A DNA stretch of 64,000 bases from an uncultured Tropicimonas sp. (GTDB lineage Bacteria > Pseudomonadota > Alphaproteobacteria > Rhodobacterales > Rhodobacteraceae): contig CANLZY010000023.1 in NCBI GenBank assembly GCA_947495685.1, positions 31,230 through 95,229 of the forward strand, given 5' to 3'. A model generated the notes under the pieces. It did not search any database. It saw only the letters and a list, made by a program, of their open reading frames with translations, and was not told the DNA's origin. This document shows positions 39,025 to 47,844 of this stretch, one piece after another. A program made the position numbers and the translations under genes. Position 1 is the first letter of the stretch. Each line of letters opens with the position of its first letter.

Positions 39025-39885
39025 TCAGATCGCCGATCCCTTTGCGGCGGCATAACCCCGGATCATTGCCATTTGGGTCAGGGCCATCAGCGGCAGCTTT
39101 GGCACGCCGCGCAGCCCCTCGGCCCGGACCGGCCAGACAACCAGATCGAGGTAGAATGACAGCGGCTCTCGTCGAGGCAGATCGGATCCGCGTTCTTCCA
39201 TGACCTTGTGCAGGTGTCGGGCGCCCGCACCGTAGTTCCGGTGCTGACGCCAGAATTTGCGAAAGGTCATCTGGTGGTAGTGGTCGACCACGGCAGAGCC
39301 GACGAACGCAAGGTCTCCGCCAGACTCCCGCCACCGCAACCCGAAATCCCGATCTTCCGCTGCTGCCAACGGGAACGTCTCGTCAAATCCGCCGAGCTTG
39401 TCGAAGGCGTCGCGCGCGCAACCGATGTTGTTGGAGGTGAAAAACGGCATCTGGCCGCCCTCGGCATCAAAGCGATCATACAGGTAGTCGCAGAGCGCCT
39501 GACTGGTCGCGGCATAGATGTCGTCGGGCAAGCCGTTGACCACATGCCCGCCGACCAACCTGTTGGGTGCGCCGGCATGGGCATCGACCAGACGCCGCAG
39601 CCAGTCGGGCCGGGGCCGGCAGTCGTCATCGGTAAAGGTCAGAAACCGCGCCGTGGTCGAGGCCGCGCCACGGTTGCGGGCACTTGCCGGTCCGGCGTTG
39701 TCCTGCCGGATGCAGGTAACGCGGTCGCCGAATACCGCGCAAACAGGGGCCAGTGGCGTGGGAGAGCCGTCATCCACCACGACGATGGAAAAATCGGGGG
39801 CATCCTGAACCACCAATGACTCAAGGCAGCCCCGCAATTGGTCGGGGCGATTGTAGCTCGGGACGATGATGGCTGCATCGGTCAT
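39025..39885 (-). CDS. Family 2 glycosyltransferase
   Basis: 286 residues from the ATG at 39885. It begins AAIIVPSYNRPDQLRGCLES, has VVVDDGSPTPL (about 35-45), the metal site TFTDDDCRPRPDW (about 90-102) and AAEDRDFGLRWRESGG (about 173-188). Cytoplasmic, with a short hydrophobic end. The stop codon abuts that of the convergent transferase gene. Confidence 0.92.
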   Translation of the reverse strand: MTDAAIIVPSYNRPDQLRGCLESLVVQDAPDFSIVVVDDGSPTPLAPVCAVFGDRVTCIRQDNAGPASARNRGAASTTARFLTFTDDDCRPRPDWLRRLVDAHAGAPNRLVGGHVVNGLPDDIYAATSQALCDYLYDRFDAEGGQMPFFTSNNIGCARDAFDKLGGFDETFPLAAAEDRDFGLRWRESGGDLAFVGSAVVDHYHQMTFRKFWRQHRNYGAGARHLHKVMEERGSDLPRREPLSFYLDLVVWPVRAEGLRGVPKLPLMALTQMAMIRGYAAAKGSAI

Positions 39886-39937
39886 GGTGTGTCTGGGTCC
39901 GAGTGGGCCGCCGGCGCTGACCGGCGGCAAATGAAAG

Positions 39938-40978
39938 TCAGGGGGCTTCGTTGGACAATGTCCGGGCATTGGAATGGTTGACCGACGTTGGCCCATCCAG
40001 AGTGGTCGGCAAGCTTTTACGATCCTCCGGGGTGACATAGTCATAGCGATGCACTTCGATCTCGAACCGCTCGTTGCTTGCCGTTTCCGAGGCGCCGAAC
40101 AGGTATCCGGTGGCCTCGCCCACCGCACCGCTGATGCTGGTCGCGATCATTGGCCAGAGAATGCCCGGCATCAACTCGTCCCATCGCCCCGCGCGCCGAA
40201 CCTCCGGCAAGATCCGGGACAATCGCAAAATCGGGATCAGCGGGAAACCAGCCGCATAAACCAAACGTCGCGCCAGCGACCAGTTCTGTGTCTTCATCCG
40301 GGCGTTGGCATAGATGCGCTGGCTGATGAAATCGTGCTGCAGGAGCGTGCGGAAATCCGATACCTGCACGTGTGGCACGACGATGCGATCGGAGAAGCGC
40401 ATTTCGAGGCCGCGCTGCCGAAAGTGTTCGTGCAGCACCGCCTCCTGCCCCATCAGGGCAGGAAGATCGTCGCCGAACTCCAGTAAAATGTCCCGCCGAT
40501 AGGCGGCGTGGTGGCCACCCAGTCGATGGTATGGTCCCGCGGCTCGCGGCGCGACAGCCCAGGCGAACTGAACGAACAGGTGGGCCCAGGCGATCCGCCC
40601 CGGATTGGCAGGCACCATGCCGAATCCAAGTGCAGCGCACCCGGATCGGGTCATCTCGTCGACCACCACTTCCGCCAGGTTGGGCGGAAAGAAATTGTGT
40701 TCTTCCACATAGGTGACAAACTCGCCTCGGGCTTCCCGCAGGGCCGCCGCTATCGCGGAACCGGTGTCCTGCACACGGCCCAGTTCGATGATGTTGACGC
40801 TGTGGAATGGCGCGAAATCAAGCTCGTCGGGGGCGAGGTCTGCACGCGACCCGCAAACGATCAGCAATTCGACCCGATCCGCAATCGTCTGATCTTTCAA
40901 CCATTGGATCGAGCGACGGCACACATCGTAAGTGCTGTCGGTGAGCGCAATGATACTGAACTCGGGAAGATCGGTCAT
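39938..40978 (-). CDS. Family 2 glycosyltransferase-like protein (paralogue A)
   Basis: 346 residues from the ATG at 40978. It starts FSIIALTDSTYDVCRRSI, and the usual DXD site is replaced by YVEEHNFFPP (about 92-101). GGHHAAYRRDILLEFGDDL and GQEAVLHEHFRQRG correspond to the acceptor-side and catalytic-acid regions. The second half has hydrophobic segments and ends with a charged tail. It resembles the product of 42758-43738 in order and spacing of motifs. Confidence 0.8.
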   Translation of the reverse strand: MTDLPEFSIIALTDSTYDVCRRSIQWLKDQTIADRVELLIVCGSRADLAPDELDFAPFHSVNIIELGRVQDTGSAIAAALREARGEFVTYVEEHNFFPPNLAEVVVDEMTRSGCAALGFGMVPANPGRIAWAHLFVQFAWAVAPRAAGPYHRLGGHHAAYRRDILLEFGDDLPALMGQEAVLHEHFRQRGLEMRFSDRIVVPHVQVSDFRTLLQHDFISQRIYANARMKTQNWSLARRLVYAAGFPLIPILRLSRILPEVRRAGRWDELMPGILWPMIATSISGAVGEATGYLFGASETASNERFEIEVHRYDYVTPEDRKSLPTTLDGPTSVNHSNARTLSNEAP

Positions 40979-41034
40979 GGGCAACTCCGTCGGTACCAGC
41001 CGCAGACGGCAGCGCGGCAACAATTCCTGCTACT

Positions 41035-42603
41035 TTAGGCGCTTTTCAGATTGATACCAGCCAGATGGTCGGCCAGCCGCAGCGCCAGTGCCGAGATGGT
41101 CAAGGTCGGGTTCGCCGATCCGCCGGTGGCAAACACGGAACTGCTCGCGACAAACAGGTTCGGCACCCCAAAGACCCTGCAATCACGATCGACAACGCCC
41201 CGTGTCGGGCTTTCGGCCATGCGGGTCGATCCCATGTGGTGCAGGCCATATTGAGTGTAGTGCTTCAGGTGAGACACCTCCTCCGGGGCAAAACGCAGGC
41301 CCGGATACCCGCGTCGCGCCAGGGCCCCGGACACGATGGACAGGCTGTCACGGATGCTCTGCTCCATCAGGGCGCTTTCTCGGTAGTCGAGATGTGGCAA
41401 AGCTTGGCCCAATCCGTCGGTCTGTCGTGACAGGGTCACGCGGTTTTCCGGGTCAGGCTCCTGCTCCACAAAGGCCATCAGCCGCACGTGATCGAACCGG
41501 GCGTTCCTCCTGATCTTGTTGGAGTAGTGCCAGGCAAGATAGCGGCCCAGCCTTGGCAGCGAGGACGGGTTGGTCACGGAGCGGCCGATGGCCCAGGGGC
41601 GTTCTGACCCGCCAACTCGATCGACACGCGCCAACGCCTTGGCTGCCACCACGGCCGGATCGTCTTCCAGCGGATGATATCGGTAGAGCCGGAGTTGCAG
41701 GTCAAGCAAGCCCCGCTGCGCACGTACCTCCTGCGACACCCCGAAGGTGCCGAGAAACCGGCTGCCGGATTGGCGCGTCTGGTTGGTGAACGGCAGGAAC
41801 GATTCCTGGTGGTCCGCGATGGGCAGGACGGCCAACGACCGGATCGGATGTTCCATGTGAAAACGCCCGACCATGTCGTGGGCATTGCCAAGCCCCGCCG
41901 GGTGCCGGGTGTTGGAGGCCAACATCAGCCGCGGGGTCTCCAGGCCGCCACTGGCCAGCACAACCGCCCGGGGGTGAACCGTCAGTCTTTTTCCCGTTGG
42001 TGTGCGGACAGTGACCGACGTGACCCGTGCACCGGTGCCATCGGTGTCCAGTTCGGTTGCCGTGGCGTTGAGCCAGCAGGTCACGGACCGGGCCTTGGCG
42101 ACGAGCCGTCGATATGTCTGGCCCAGATCCAGCTTTCGGAGTTGCACGATCCTGGTTTCCAGCCCGTCTGCCGACAGGGGGCTCGCCTTCAGGTCGCCTT
42201 CGAAGGGGTTTGCCGGAACCATTCCAAAGATCTCTTCGGCGTCCCGGTAGTATTGGGCCAGATCGTCGAGGCCAATCGGCCACCCGCTGTTCGGGACCCA
42301 GGCGCGACGTTCGAAATCCGCCGCATCCAGTGGAATGCAGGCACCTGCCCAGCGTTTCGTCGTGCCACCAAAGGCGCGGGCCCGCGACGTGACGAACGGA
42401 TAGTCTGCGTGGTTCGAGGTTCCGCCACCAAGATCTCCGGGAACGGCGCCGTCGGTCATCTTCCCGCTTTCGAGGATCAGGACCTTGAGTCCCGTCGCGC
42501 GCAACCGCACCACCAGCGAAAGCCCCGCCGCGCCGGCCCCCACGACGCAGATATCGCAGTCTTCCTGAATGCCTTCGGACAGAGTGCGGGCATCAACAAA
42601 CAT
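41035..42603 (-). CDS. GMC-family FAD oxidoreductase
   Basis: 522 residues. It has an FAD-binding ICVVGAGAAGLSLVVRL (about 18-34) and LILESGKM, an FGGTTKRWAGAC region, and a C-terminal GMC_oxred_C with HHMGSTRMAESPTRG and FVASSSVFATGGSANPTLT. It probably oxidises a hydroxyl group of a sugar or sugar-linked lipid, since it lies between glycosyltransferase genes. It begins 35 bp before the coding start region of the divergent transferase gene. Confidence 0.88.
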   Translation of the reverse strand: MFVDARTLSEGIQEDCDICVVGAGAAGLSLVVRLRATGLKVLILESGKMTDGAVPGDLGGGTSNHADYPFVTSRARAFGGTTKRWAGACIPLDAADFERRAWVPNSGWPIGLDDLAQYYRDAEEIFGMVPANPFEGDLKASPLSADGLETRIVQLRKLDLGQTYRRLVAKARSVTCWLNATATELDTDGTGARVTSVTVRTPTGKRLTVHPRAVVLASGGLETPRLMLASNTRHPAGLGNAHDMVGRFHMEHPIRSLAVLPIADHQESFLPFTNQTRQSGSRFLGTFGVSQEVRAQRGLLDLQLRLYRYHPLEDDPAVVAAKALARVDRVGGSERPWAIGRSVTNPSSLPRLGRYLAWHYSNKIRRNARFDHVRLMAFVEQEPDPENRVTLSRQTDGLGQALPHLDYRESALMEQSIRDSLSIVSGALARRGYPGLRFAPEEVSHLKHYTQYGLHHMGSTRMAESPTRGVVDRDCRVFGVPNLFVASSSVFATGGSANPTLTISALALRLADHLAGINLKSA

Positions 42604-42757
42604 CGAACGGTCCCGGGGAGGAGGCCGTCGACGAGAAGGTCATCGGGGTGCCGTCAATCGCGACTCGACCCGGCAGTCTGTCAGCGCCGTTTTTATGAAG
42701 TCGATCCATGCCTTGTCCACGGTTGCGCGATGGCCGGAGCCTCGCATATACGAAGGT

Positions 42758-43738
42758 ATGAAGAACACCCCGGTTGCGAGCGTTATTGTGGTTACGGCCG
42801 ATGGTCCAGAGGCGCTTGCACCGGTGATAGAGCGGCTGCAGTCACAGGATATCGCGGATCGGCTGGAACTGATCGTAGCGGTGCCAGAGAAAATGGTCGC
42901 CAGCTTCGACGATATGCCGACTGACGGATTTGCCGATGTGAGGGTGATTGCCGCCGATCTCGGCACCTCGGCGCGGGCACGGGCGGCTGCGATTCATGCC
43001 ACCCGCACGCCGGTTGTGATCATGGCCGAGGATCACGCCTTTCCACTGCGGGACGACTGGGCCCGGCGGAATCTTGATGCCCACAACGGTGCCTGCGTGG
43101 GTGTTGGTCCAAGAATGCGAAACGCCAATCCCGGCACGCTGACAAGCTGGGTGTCGCTGTTCCTGGAATATGGCGAATGGGCCAATGCAGGCGTTGCCGG
43201 CCCGGTGCGCCACATTGCCGGGCATAATTCTTCGTACAAGACCGGGGTTCTCAAGGCCTACGGCGATGGGTTGGCGGAGATCATCGAAGATGAATGGGTT
43301 CTGCATGATGCCCTCGCCGCCAACGGCCATGTGTTGTGGTATGACCCGGAAATCGAAGTGGCGCATCTGAATTTCTCGCGCCTGCCCCCGGCAATCCTGC
43401 TGCATTTTCTTGGTGGTTGGATGTTCGCGGCACGACGTTCTCTGGGGTGGGGCCTGTCCCGGCGGCTGTTATATGGGGTGTCCTTTCCGGCGATTTGGTC
43501 GGTGCGCATGACGCGATACCTGTCGCGCCACGTCATCTCGGGCGACGATCGCGCGATGGCCTTGCGCGCGTTCCCGCTCGCCCTCTGTCTGGGCGTGGTG
43601 AACGCGTTGGGCGAGGCCTGTGGATACTGGTTCGGTGAATGTGGTCGCCGTGGCATCTATACGGATATGGAGTTCGGCCGCTGGAAGAACCTGACCGCAA
43701 GCGATCAGGATCTCGCGGTGCCGGGCCCCAAATCGTGA
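42758..43738 (+). CDS. Family 2 glycosyltransferase-like protein (paralogue B)
   Basis: 326 residues from the ATG at 42758; GAAGG sits too close to that ATG to be ideal, and an in-frame ATG at 42695 is an alternative without a ribosome site. It shares with the product of 39938-40978 a replaced DXD site (MAEDHAFPL), GHNSSYKTGVLKAYGDGL, EDEWVLHDALAANGH and the C-terminal GEACGYWFGE, so the two are paralogues. It is followed 50 bp later by the flippase gene. Confidence 0.8.
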   Translation: MKNTPVASVIVVTADGPEALAPVIERLQSQDIADRLELIVAVPEKMVASFDDMPTDGFADVRVIAADLGTSARARAAAIHATRTPVVIMAEDHAFPLRDDWARRNLDAHNGACVGVGPRMRNANPGTLTSWVSLFLEYGEWANAGVAGPVRHIAGHNSSYKTGVLKAYGDGLAEIIEDEWVLHDALAANGHVLWYDPEIEVAHLNFSRLPPAILLHFLGGWMFAARRSLGWGLSRRLLYGVSFPAIWSVRMTRYLSRHVISGDDRAMALRAFPLALCLGVVNALGEACGYWFGECGRRGIYTDMEFGRWKNLTASDQDLAVPGPKS

Positions 43739-43788
43739 CCCGACCGACGCTCGGATCAGGCAGCTTCGGCTGAGGGAGACAACAGGCG

Positions 43789-45216
43789 ATGCAGCGGTCC
43801 GACTCGGCCTATCTATCCGGAGCCACCGGCGTTCTTCTGTCACGTGCGCTCAGCGTGCTGGCCGGCGTGGCCTCGCTGTGGGTCCTGACTCAGGTCCTGT
43901 CGACAGAAGCCTTTGCCGGGTACACAGTGGCAATGTCGATCTTGATGTTGGCGGGATATTCGACCGGATTGGGGTTGGAACGCAGCATGCTGCTGACCAT
44001 CAGCGAATTGCCGCCCCGACCGACCCTGCTGCAAGGACGCGGCGCAATGCTCAAGATCGCGGCGGTGGCGGCGTCGGTCTCGACGCTGACGGCGCTTGTC
44101 GTCTGGGGGCTGGCCGACCCGGAAACGGGGGGAGCGCGAGACGAATTCCTCCAGCGGCTGGCGCCGATCGTGCCCTCGACCGCGCTGTCGCTGGTGATGA
44201 TCACCTGGTTTCAAGCCAACCATCGCGTCGGTGTATCGCAGTCGATGCTGGGACTGAACGACGGGATGCGTTGCCTGCTGTTCCTGGTGTGCATGGTGTT
44301 GGGGTCCGGGCCGGGTGGCATCGCGCTGGCTGCTGTTCTTGCATCGTTGGTGCCGATAATGGTCCTGTCCTGGCTGGCGCGCGGGCGCAGCGTGGCGCCC
44401 CCCACCGATCTTCGGCCAAGCGACGTGCGCGACGGGCTCCAGTTCCTCGTGCAGCGGTTGTCCCTCATGGGGTTGCACCACCTCGATATCATCGTTCTGG
44501 GTGCCTTGGGCACTGCGGTCGGTACGGCACAATACGTCGTTGCATCGCGTTTTGCCATGCTGCTGGAGACCGCGCAGATGGTGTTTGTTCCGACCTTTGC
44601 GCCACGGGTTCGCCGGTACCTCGCGAATGGCGATATCGAGATGGCTGCCCGCGAATACAAGGTCGCCCGGGTGCTCGGCTTTACCGGCGCCTTGGCGATT
44701 GCGCTTGTCTTCGTGTTGGCAGGGCCCTGGATCCTGACGGTCTTTGGCGATTTCGGTGACGGGTTCGGGGCGTTCAGCCTGATCCTGGCGGCCTATGTGC
44801 TGCCAGTCGGGGCGGGCATGCACGGCACGTTTCTGGCGATGACCAACCGGCTACGCTTCGCAACGCTCAACCGGGCCATTTGCACCGGTTTCTTCCTTGT
44901 CCTGTTGCTGATCCTTGTTCCGAGCTTCGACGCAATGGGGGCGGGCGCGGCGCTGGTCGTGGCCATTGCATTGCACGAGGTGACCGGAGTCTTCTTGCTC
45001 CGCAGGTTTTTCGGGTTGCAGGCGATCAGTGCTCTCGAGTTCGCGGAAACGGTTCTGGCGTCCGCGACGTTGATCCTTGTCGCAGCCATGCCGAACCTGA
45101 ACCTGGTGGGGGCCGTGGTGCTGGCCTGCCTGCTGGCCGCCCGTCTGCTGCGCGAACGCGCCCTGCTGGGGCTGGTGCTTGGCGATCTTCTGCGGCTCGT
45201 GGTCCGCCGGTCCTGA
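43789..45216 (+). CDS. Polysaccharide flippase (Wzx/MATE-like)
   Basis: 475 residues with about 12-14 hydrophobic helices and few charged loops. It begins with SDSAYLSGATGVLLSRALSVLAG, typical of oligosaccharide flippases. It should move undecaprenyl-linked glycan units to the periplasm. It is co-directional with the preceding transferase gene and closes the glycan locus with a strong terminator behind it. I see no polymerase (Wzy) gene unless the membrane protein at 34014-35444 serves that role. Confidence 0.88.
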   Translation: MQRSDSAYLSGATGVLLSRALSVLAGVASLWVLTQVLSTEAFAGYTVAMSILMLAGYSTGLGLERSMLLTISELPPRPTLLQGRGAMLKIAAVAASVSTLTALVVWGLADPETGGARDEFLQRLAPIVPSTALSLVMITWFQANHRVGVSQSMLGLNDGMRCLLFLVCMVLGSGPGGIALAAVLASLVPIMVLSWLARGRSVAPPTDLRPSDVRDGLQFLVQRLSLMGLHHLDIIVLGALGTAVGTAQYVVASRFAMLLETAQMVFVPTFAPRVRRYLANGDIEMAAREYKVARVLGFTGALAIALVFVLAGPWILTVFGDFGDGFGAFSLILAAYVLPVGAGMHGTFLAMTNRLRFATLNRAICTGFFLVLLLILVPSFDAMGAGAALVVAIALHEVTGVFLLRRFFGLQAISALEFAETVLASATLILVAAMPNLNLVGAVVLACLLAARLLRERALLGLVLGDLLRLVVRRS

Positions 45217-45264
45217 GCTGCAGTCTCTGGCGTTCCCTGCCTTGGTGTCGGGGGGGAAGAAAAT

Positions 45265-45290
45265 GGCCCGCCCCGGGGACGGGGCGGGCC
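45265..45290. terminator. Bidirectional terminator between convergent genes
   Basis: GGCCCGCCCCG (45265-45275), loop GGGA, CGGGGCGGGCC (45280-45290). An 11-bp perfect stem between the flippase stop and the stop of the convergent secreted-protein gene. An A-rich stretch before it gives T residues on the minus strand. Confidence 0.85.
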
Positions 45291-45371
45291 GCTGCGTAAA
45301 CCTGAGACGGTGGGGATGAATCTCCGGGCACGCAGTCAGGGACGAGCGAGTGGCATCGACCCAGTCAGGGA

Positions 45372-45875
45372 TCAGTCGTGGCGACCGTTGTCCGAGGATT
45401 GCGTGGCCTTCAATCGGGTCAACTGGGCCACGCTGTAATCCGAGGCATCAACGCCCAGCGACGCGGCAAGCTGTGCCCGACCGCCAGAGATCTCGGAGCC
45501 TTTCGAAGAAACGACAAAGCTGGTGTCAGAGCCGCCCGGGTTGGCCTTGATGAAGCGCACCGCACTTTGGTCATCACTGTCCATCGCGCTCTTCAGGGCG
45601 ACAAGCTCGGCCGTGGTGTAGACTCCCGGTTCGACGCCGACCGAAGCTGCCAGCTGGGCCGAGCCGATGTCGGACGCAGTGCGGTCGGCGCCGCCGTTGA
45701 GGATGAAGTTGGCAGCGGCCTGGTTGTCGTTTTCCATGGCGCTGCGCAGGGCAACCAGTTCAGCGGTCGAATAGCTGCCAGCATCGAGGTTCAGCGAATT
45801 CGCGAACTGATCGGAGGCAAGCGCCGGCGCAGCGGCTGTCAGGACGAAAGCGGCGGTGAGGAAAAAGCGGTTCAT
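45372..45875 (-). CDS. Secreted protein with three copies of a short repeat (paralogue 1)
   Basis: 167 residues from the ATG at 45875. The signal peptide ends ALASD near residue 21. Three repeats of about 37 residues with linkers follow: QFANSLNLDAGSYSTAELVA, then QLAASVGVEPGVYTTAELVA, then QLAASLGVDASDYSVAQLTR. The pattern is Q-(L/F)-A-x-S-(L/V)-x-(V/L)-x-x-x-x-Y-(S/T)-x-A-(E/Q)-L. No known domain is recognised. A GGACCTTTGACATG leader supplies a weak ribosome site. A paralogue lies 555 bp upstream. Confidence 0.8.
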   Translation of the reverse strand: MNRFFLTAAFVLTAAAPALASDQFANSLNLDAGSYSTAELVALRSAMENDNQAAANFILNGGADRTASDIGSAQLAASVGVEPGVYTTAELVALKSAMDSDDQSAVRFIKANPGGSDTSFVVSSKGSEISGGRAQLAASLGVDASDYSVAQLTRLKATQSSDNGRHD

Positions 45876-45987
45876 GTCAAAGGTCCTTTCTGGGGATCGT
45901 GTCGTTTCGATGATGGCGTTCTGTGCCGTTGGTGATGAACAGATGGGGGCTGGATCGCGCCGCTGAAGACTGGAAAACTGCCGGTCC

Positions 45988-46007
45988 GATGTGCACGAGT
46001 GCACATC
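45988..46007. promoter_or_regulatory. Perfect inverted repeat upstream of secreted-repeat gene 1
   Basis: GATGTGCAC-GA-GTGCACATC, two 9-bp arms, 113 bp before the start codon at 45875. Half-site-like ATGTGCAT lies at 47030-47037, upstream of paralogue 2, at a similar distance, so both may answer to one regulator. The regulator is unknown. Confidence 0.45.
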
Positions 46008-46335
46008 ACACGGCCGAGATATCCCTTGTTGTGCTTGGGTGGCAAAACAGCTCTGTAACTCGTTGTTTTTAATGCTGCAGGTGATGGGGCGCAGCATTGC
46101 CTGCAACAGTCTGGGCGGCTGATGTTGGGGTTGCACACCCTGCCTCACGCGAGCGGGAGCCGTTGTTTTCGGATCGCCGCTTGAAACCGGGCGATTACGG
46201 TGTCCGCCGACGTCTGGCGATGTGGAGGGCGACGGGTTGAACGCTGGCGCGATGCGACGTGGCCGGTTCCAGTCGCTCGTCGCGAGTGGCTTGGCAGCAA
46301 GCCCGGGCAGCAAAATCAGGTCCCGCAATTGGAAA

Positions 46336-46359
46336 CGCCCGGTGCAGGGGCACCGGGCG
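46336..46359 (-). terminator. Hairpin terminator of secreted-repeat gene 2
   Basis: CGCCCGGTGC (46336-46345), loop AGGG, GCACCGGGCG (46350-46359), followed on the minus strand by TTTCC. It lies 71 bp downstream of the stop codon. Confidence 0.7.
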
Positions 46360-46430
46360 AGGGAGGAGGACTGGAGGTAGTACAAAGGTGGGCCCGGCGG
46401 AAGGGAGACGCACCGCCAGGCCCGTGGGGA

Positions 46431-46913
46431 TCAGCTCTTGTGCTTGTTGACGAGTTCGGCGCGGGTGTAATCGTTCGCATCGACGCCGAGGGACTGCGCC
46501 AGTTGTTCGCGCGACTCGACGGTGTTCGCGCTGTTCTGGGCGCTGTGCTCCTTGATCGCCTTGATGCGGGACCACTCGTCATGATCGGTCGCGTCTTTCA
46601 GCGCGACCAGTTCGGCACGGGTGTAGTCACTGGCGCTGACACCCAGCGACGTGGCCAGTTGATTGGCATTTGCAGCATTGTAGCTCTTGCTGGATGTCGT
46701 GGTGGCATTTGCGTCGTTGTGGCTGTCCAGGATGAAGTTGATGCGGGTCTGGTTGCCTTCGTCCATTGCGGTCTTCAGCTCGGCCAGTTGAGCCGTGGAG
46801 TAGCTGGCGGCATCAACACCCAGCGAGGTGGCCAGTTGATCGTTGGCTAATGCCGGCGCGGCCAGCGAAAGCGTCAGGGCAGTTGCGGCGGTCAGAAAAG
46901 CAAAGCGTTTCAT
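46431..46913 (-). CDS. Secreted protein with three copies of a short repeat (paralogue 2)
   Basis: 160 residues from the ATG at 46913. The signal peptide ends APALAND near residue 24. Repeats: QLATSLGVDAASYSTAQLAE, QLATSLGVSASDYTRAELVA and QLAQSLGVDANDYTRAELVN, separated by polar Asn/Ser-rich linkers. It is closely related to the product of 45372-45875, so the pair arose by duplication. Probably periplasmic or extracellular. Function unknown. Confidence 0.8.
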   Translation of the reverse strand: MKRFAFLTAATALTLSLAAPALANDQLATSLGVDAASYSTAQLAELKTAMDEGNQTRINFILDSHNDANATTTSSKSYNAANANQLATSLGVSASDYTRAELVALKDATDHDEWSRIKAIKEHSAQNSANTVESREQLAQSLGVDANDYTRAELVNKHKS

Positions 46914-47172
46914 GGGGATGTCCTTCAGGTATCGGTGTGTTTCGTTTCTGGGGCGGCGGCTCTGCGCCGTCTGTGAGGGTGATTTAGGGTCCGCGATTGC
47001 GTGCAAAAAGATGCGATTATGCTGGGGTCATGTGCATTTTTGAACAGCGAAATAGCGACGGAATCCGCTGCAATCTCCGCAGATCCAACATGTGCGGAGA
47101 ATGTGCAGAGCCACGCACCGATGGTGCGGATTGTGAAGGCTTTGTGAGGTTGTCTCGCAGGCCCGGCCGGAG

Positions 47173-47730
47173 TCAGCGGTCGGTCGGCTCGGCTCCGGCG
47201 CTGGCGGGATGGGCAATGGCGACCAGGCCAAGCTGGCGGGCCGCATCAAGCGACAGGACCGAGCTGTTCAGCCCCTGTGGGTGCTGGAATTTGCGGATGG
47301 CGCCTCGGGTGGCGGCGTCCAGTTGGCCATTGATGGGGCCATGATAGAAGCCGCGTGCAGACAGCGCACGCTGCAAGGAGGCGACGACATCGGGCGTGAA
47401 GGCCGTGGGGCAGGGGGTTTCGAACCAGATTTCGCGCCGCGCTTCGACGATCTTCTGGGTGGTCTGGGTGCGGGTGATTGCCGGTGTCAGGATGGTGCCG
47501 TCGGCGGCCAGTGCGGCGGGCGCGACGACAACCTCCTGGGTGACTGTCTCCAATGTCGCGGGGGTTTCGTCGCGGCCCCAGCAGGTTCCGGGGGCGGCGT
47601 CGGGTGGGCCGGACGCATCGCGCGAGGCGATCTGGTCGGGCTCTTCCAGACGAGCGACATCAGGCAGATTGGACCCGGGCGTGCAGGCCGCAAGGGCCAA
47701 GAGCACCGGAATTAGTGCGATGCGGGTCAT
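47173..47730 (-). CDS. Putative lipoprotein with peptidoglycan-binding-like domain
   Basis: 185 residues from the ATG at 47730. Signal peptide with lipobox LAAC (cysteine about residue 16). The C-terminal half has a PG_binding_1-like core: DVVASLQRALSARGFYHGPI then NGQLDAATRGAIRKFQ. It is probably anchored to a membrane and attached to the cell wall. The middle part is Thr/Ala-rich. It lies downstream of the DnaE2-like fragment on the same strand with 114 bp between. Confidence 0.85.
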   Translation of the reverse strand: MTRIALIPVLLALAACTPGSNLPDVARLEEPDQIASRDASGPPDAAPGTCWGRDETPATLETVTQEVVVAPAALAADGTILTPAITRTQTTQKIVEARREIWFETPCPTAFTPDVVASLQRALSARGFYHGPINGQLDAATRGAIRKFQHPQGLNSSVLSLDAARQLGLVAIAHPASAGAEPTDR

Positions 47731-47844
47731 CAGAACGTTTGTTTCCTGCTGTTCGGGGCCGACAGAGCCTAGCGACAGCGGAGGCCACGGCAAGACCTTG
47801 CATGGGGGCGGCGCAAACCGGTGGCGGATTGTGGCCGGGACGAC

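Larger units (their letters stand above)
45876..46430. other. Region between the two secreted-repeat genes
   Basis: It holds the upstream region of paralogue 1, with a perfect inverted repeat at 45988-46007, and the terminator of paralogue 2 at 46336-46359. I see no gene here; the open frames crossing it have poor composition. Confidence 0.5.

Noticed and set aside
47155..47172. Large integrated element spanning the accessory genes
   Set aside because: No integrase, phage structural or conjugation genes were found anywhere in the window; accessory genes are interspersed with housekeeping genes.
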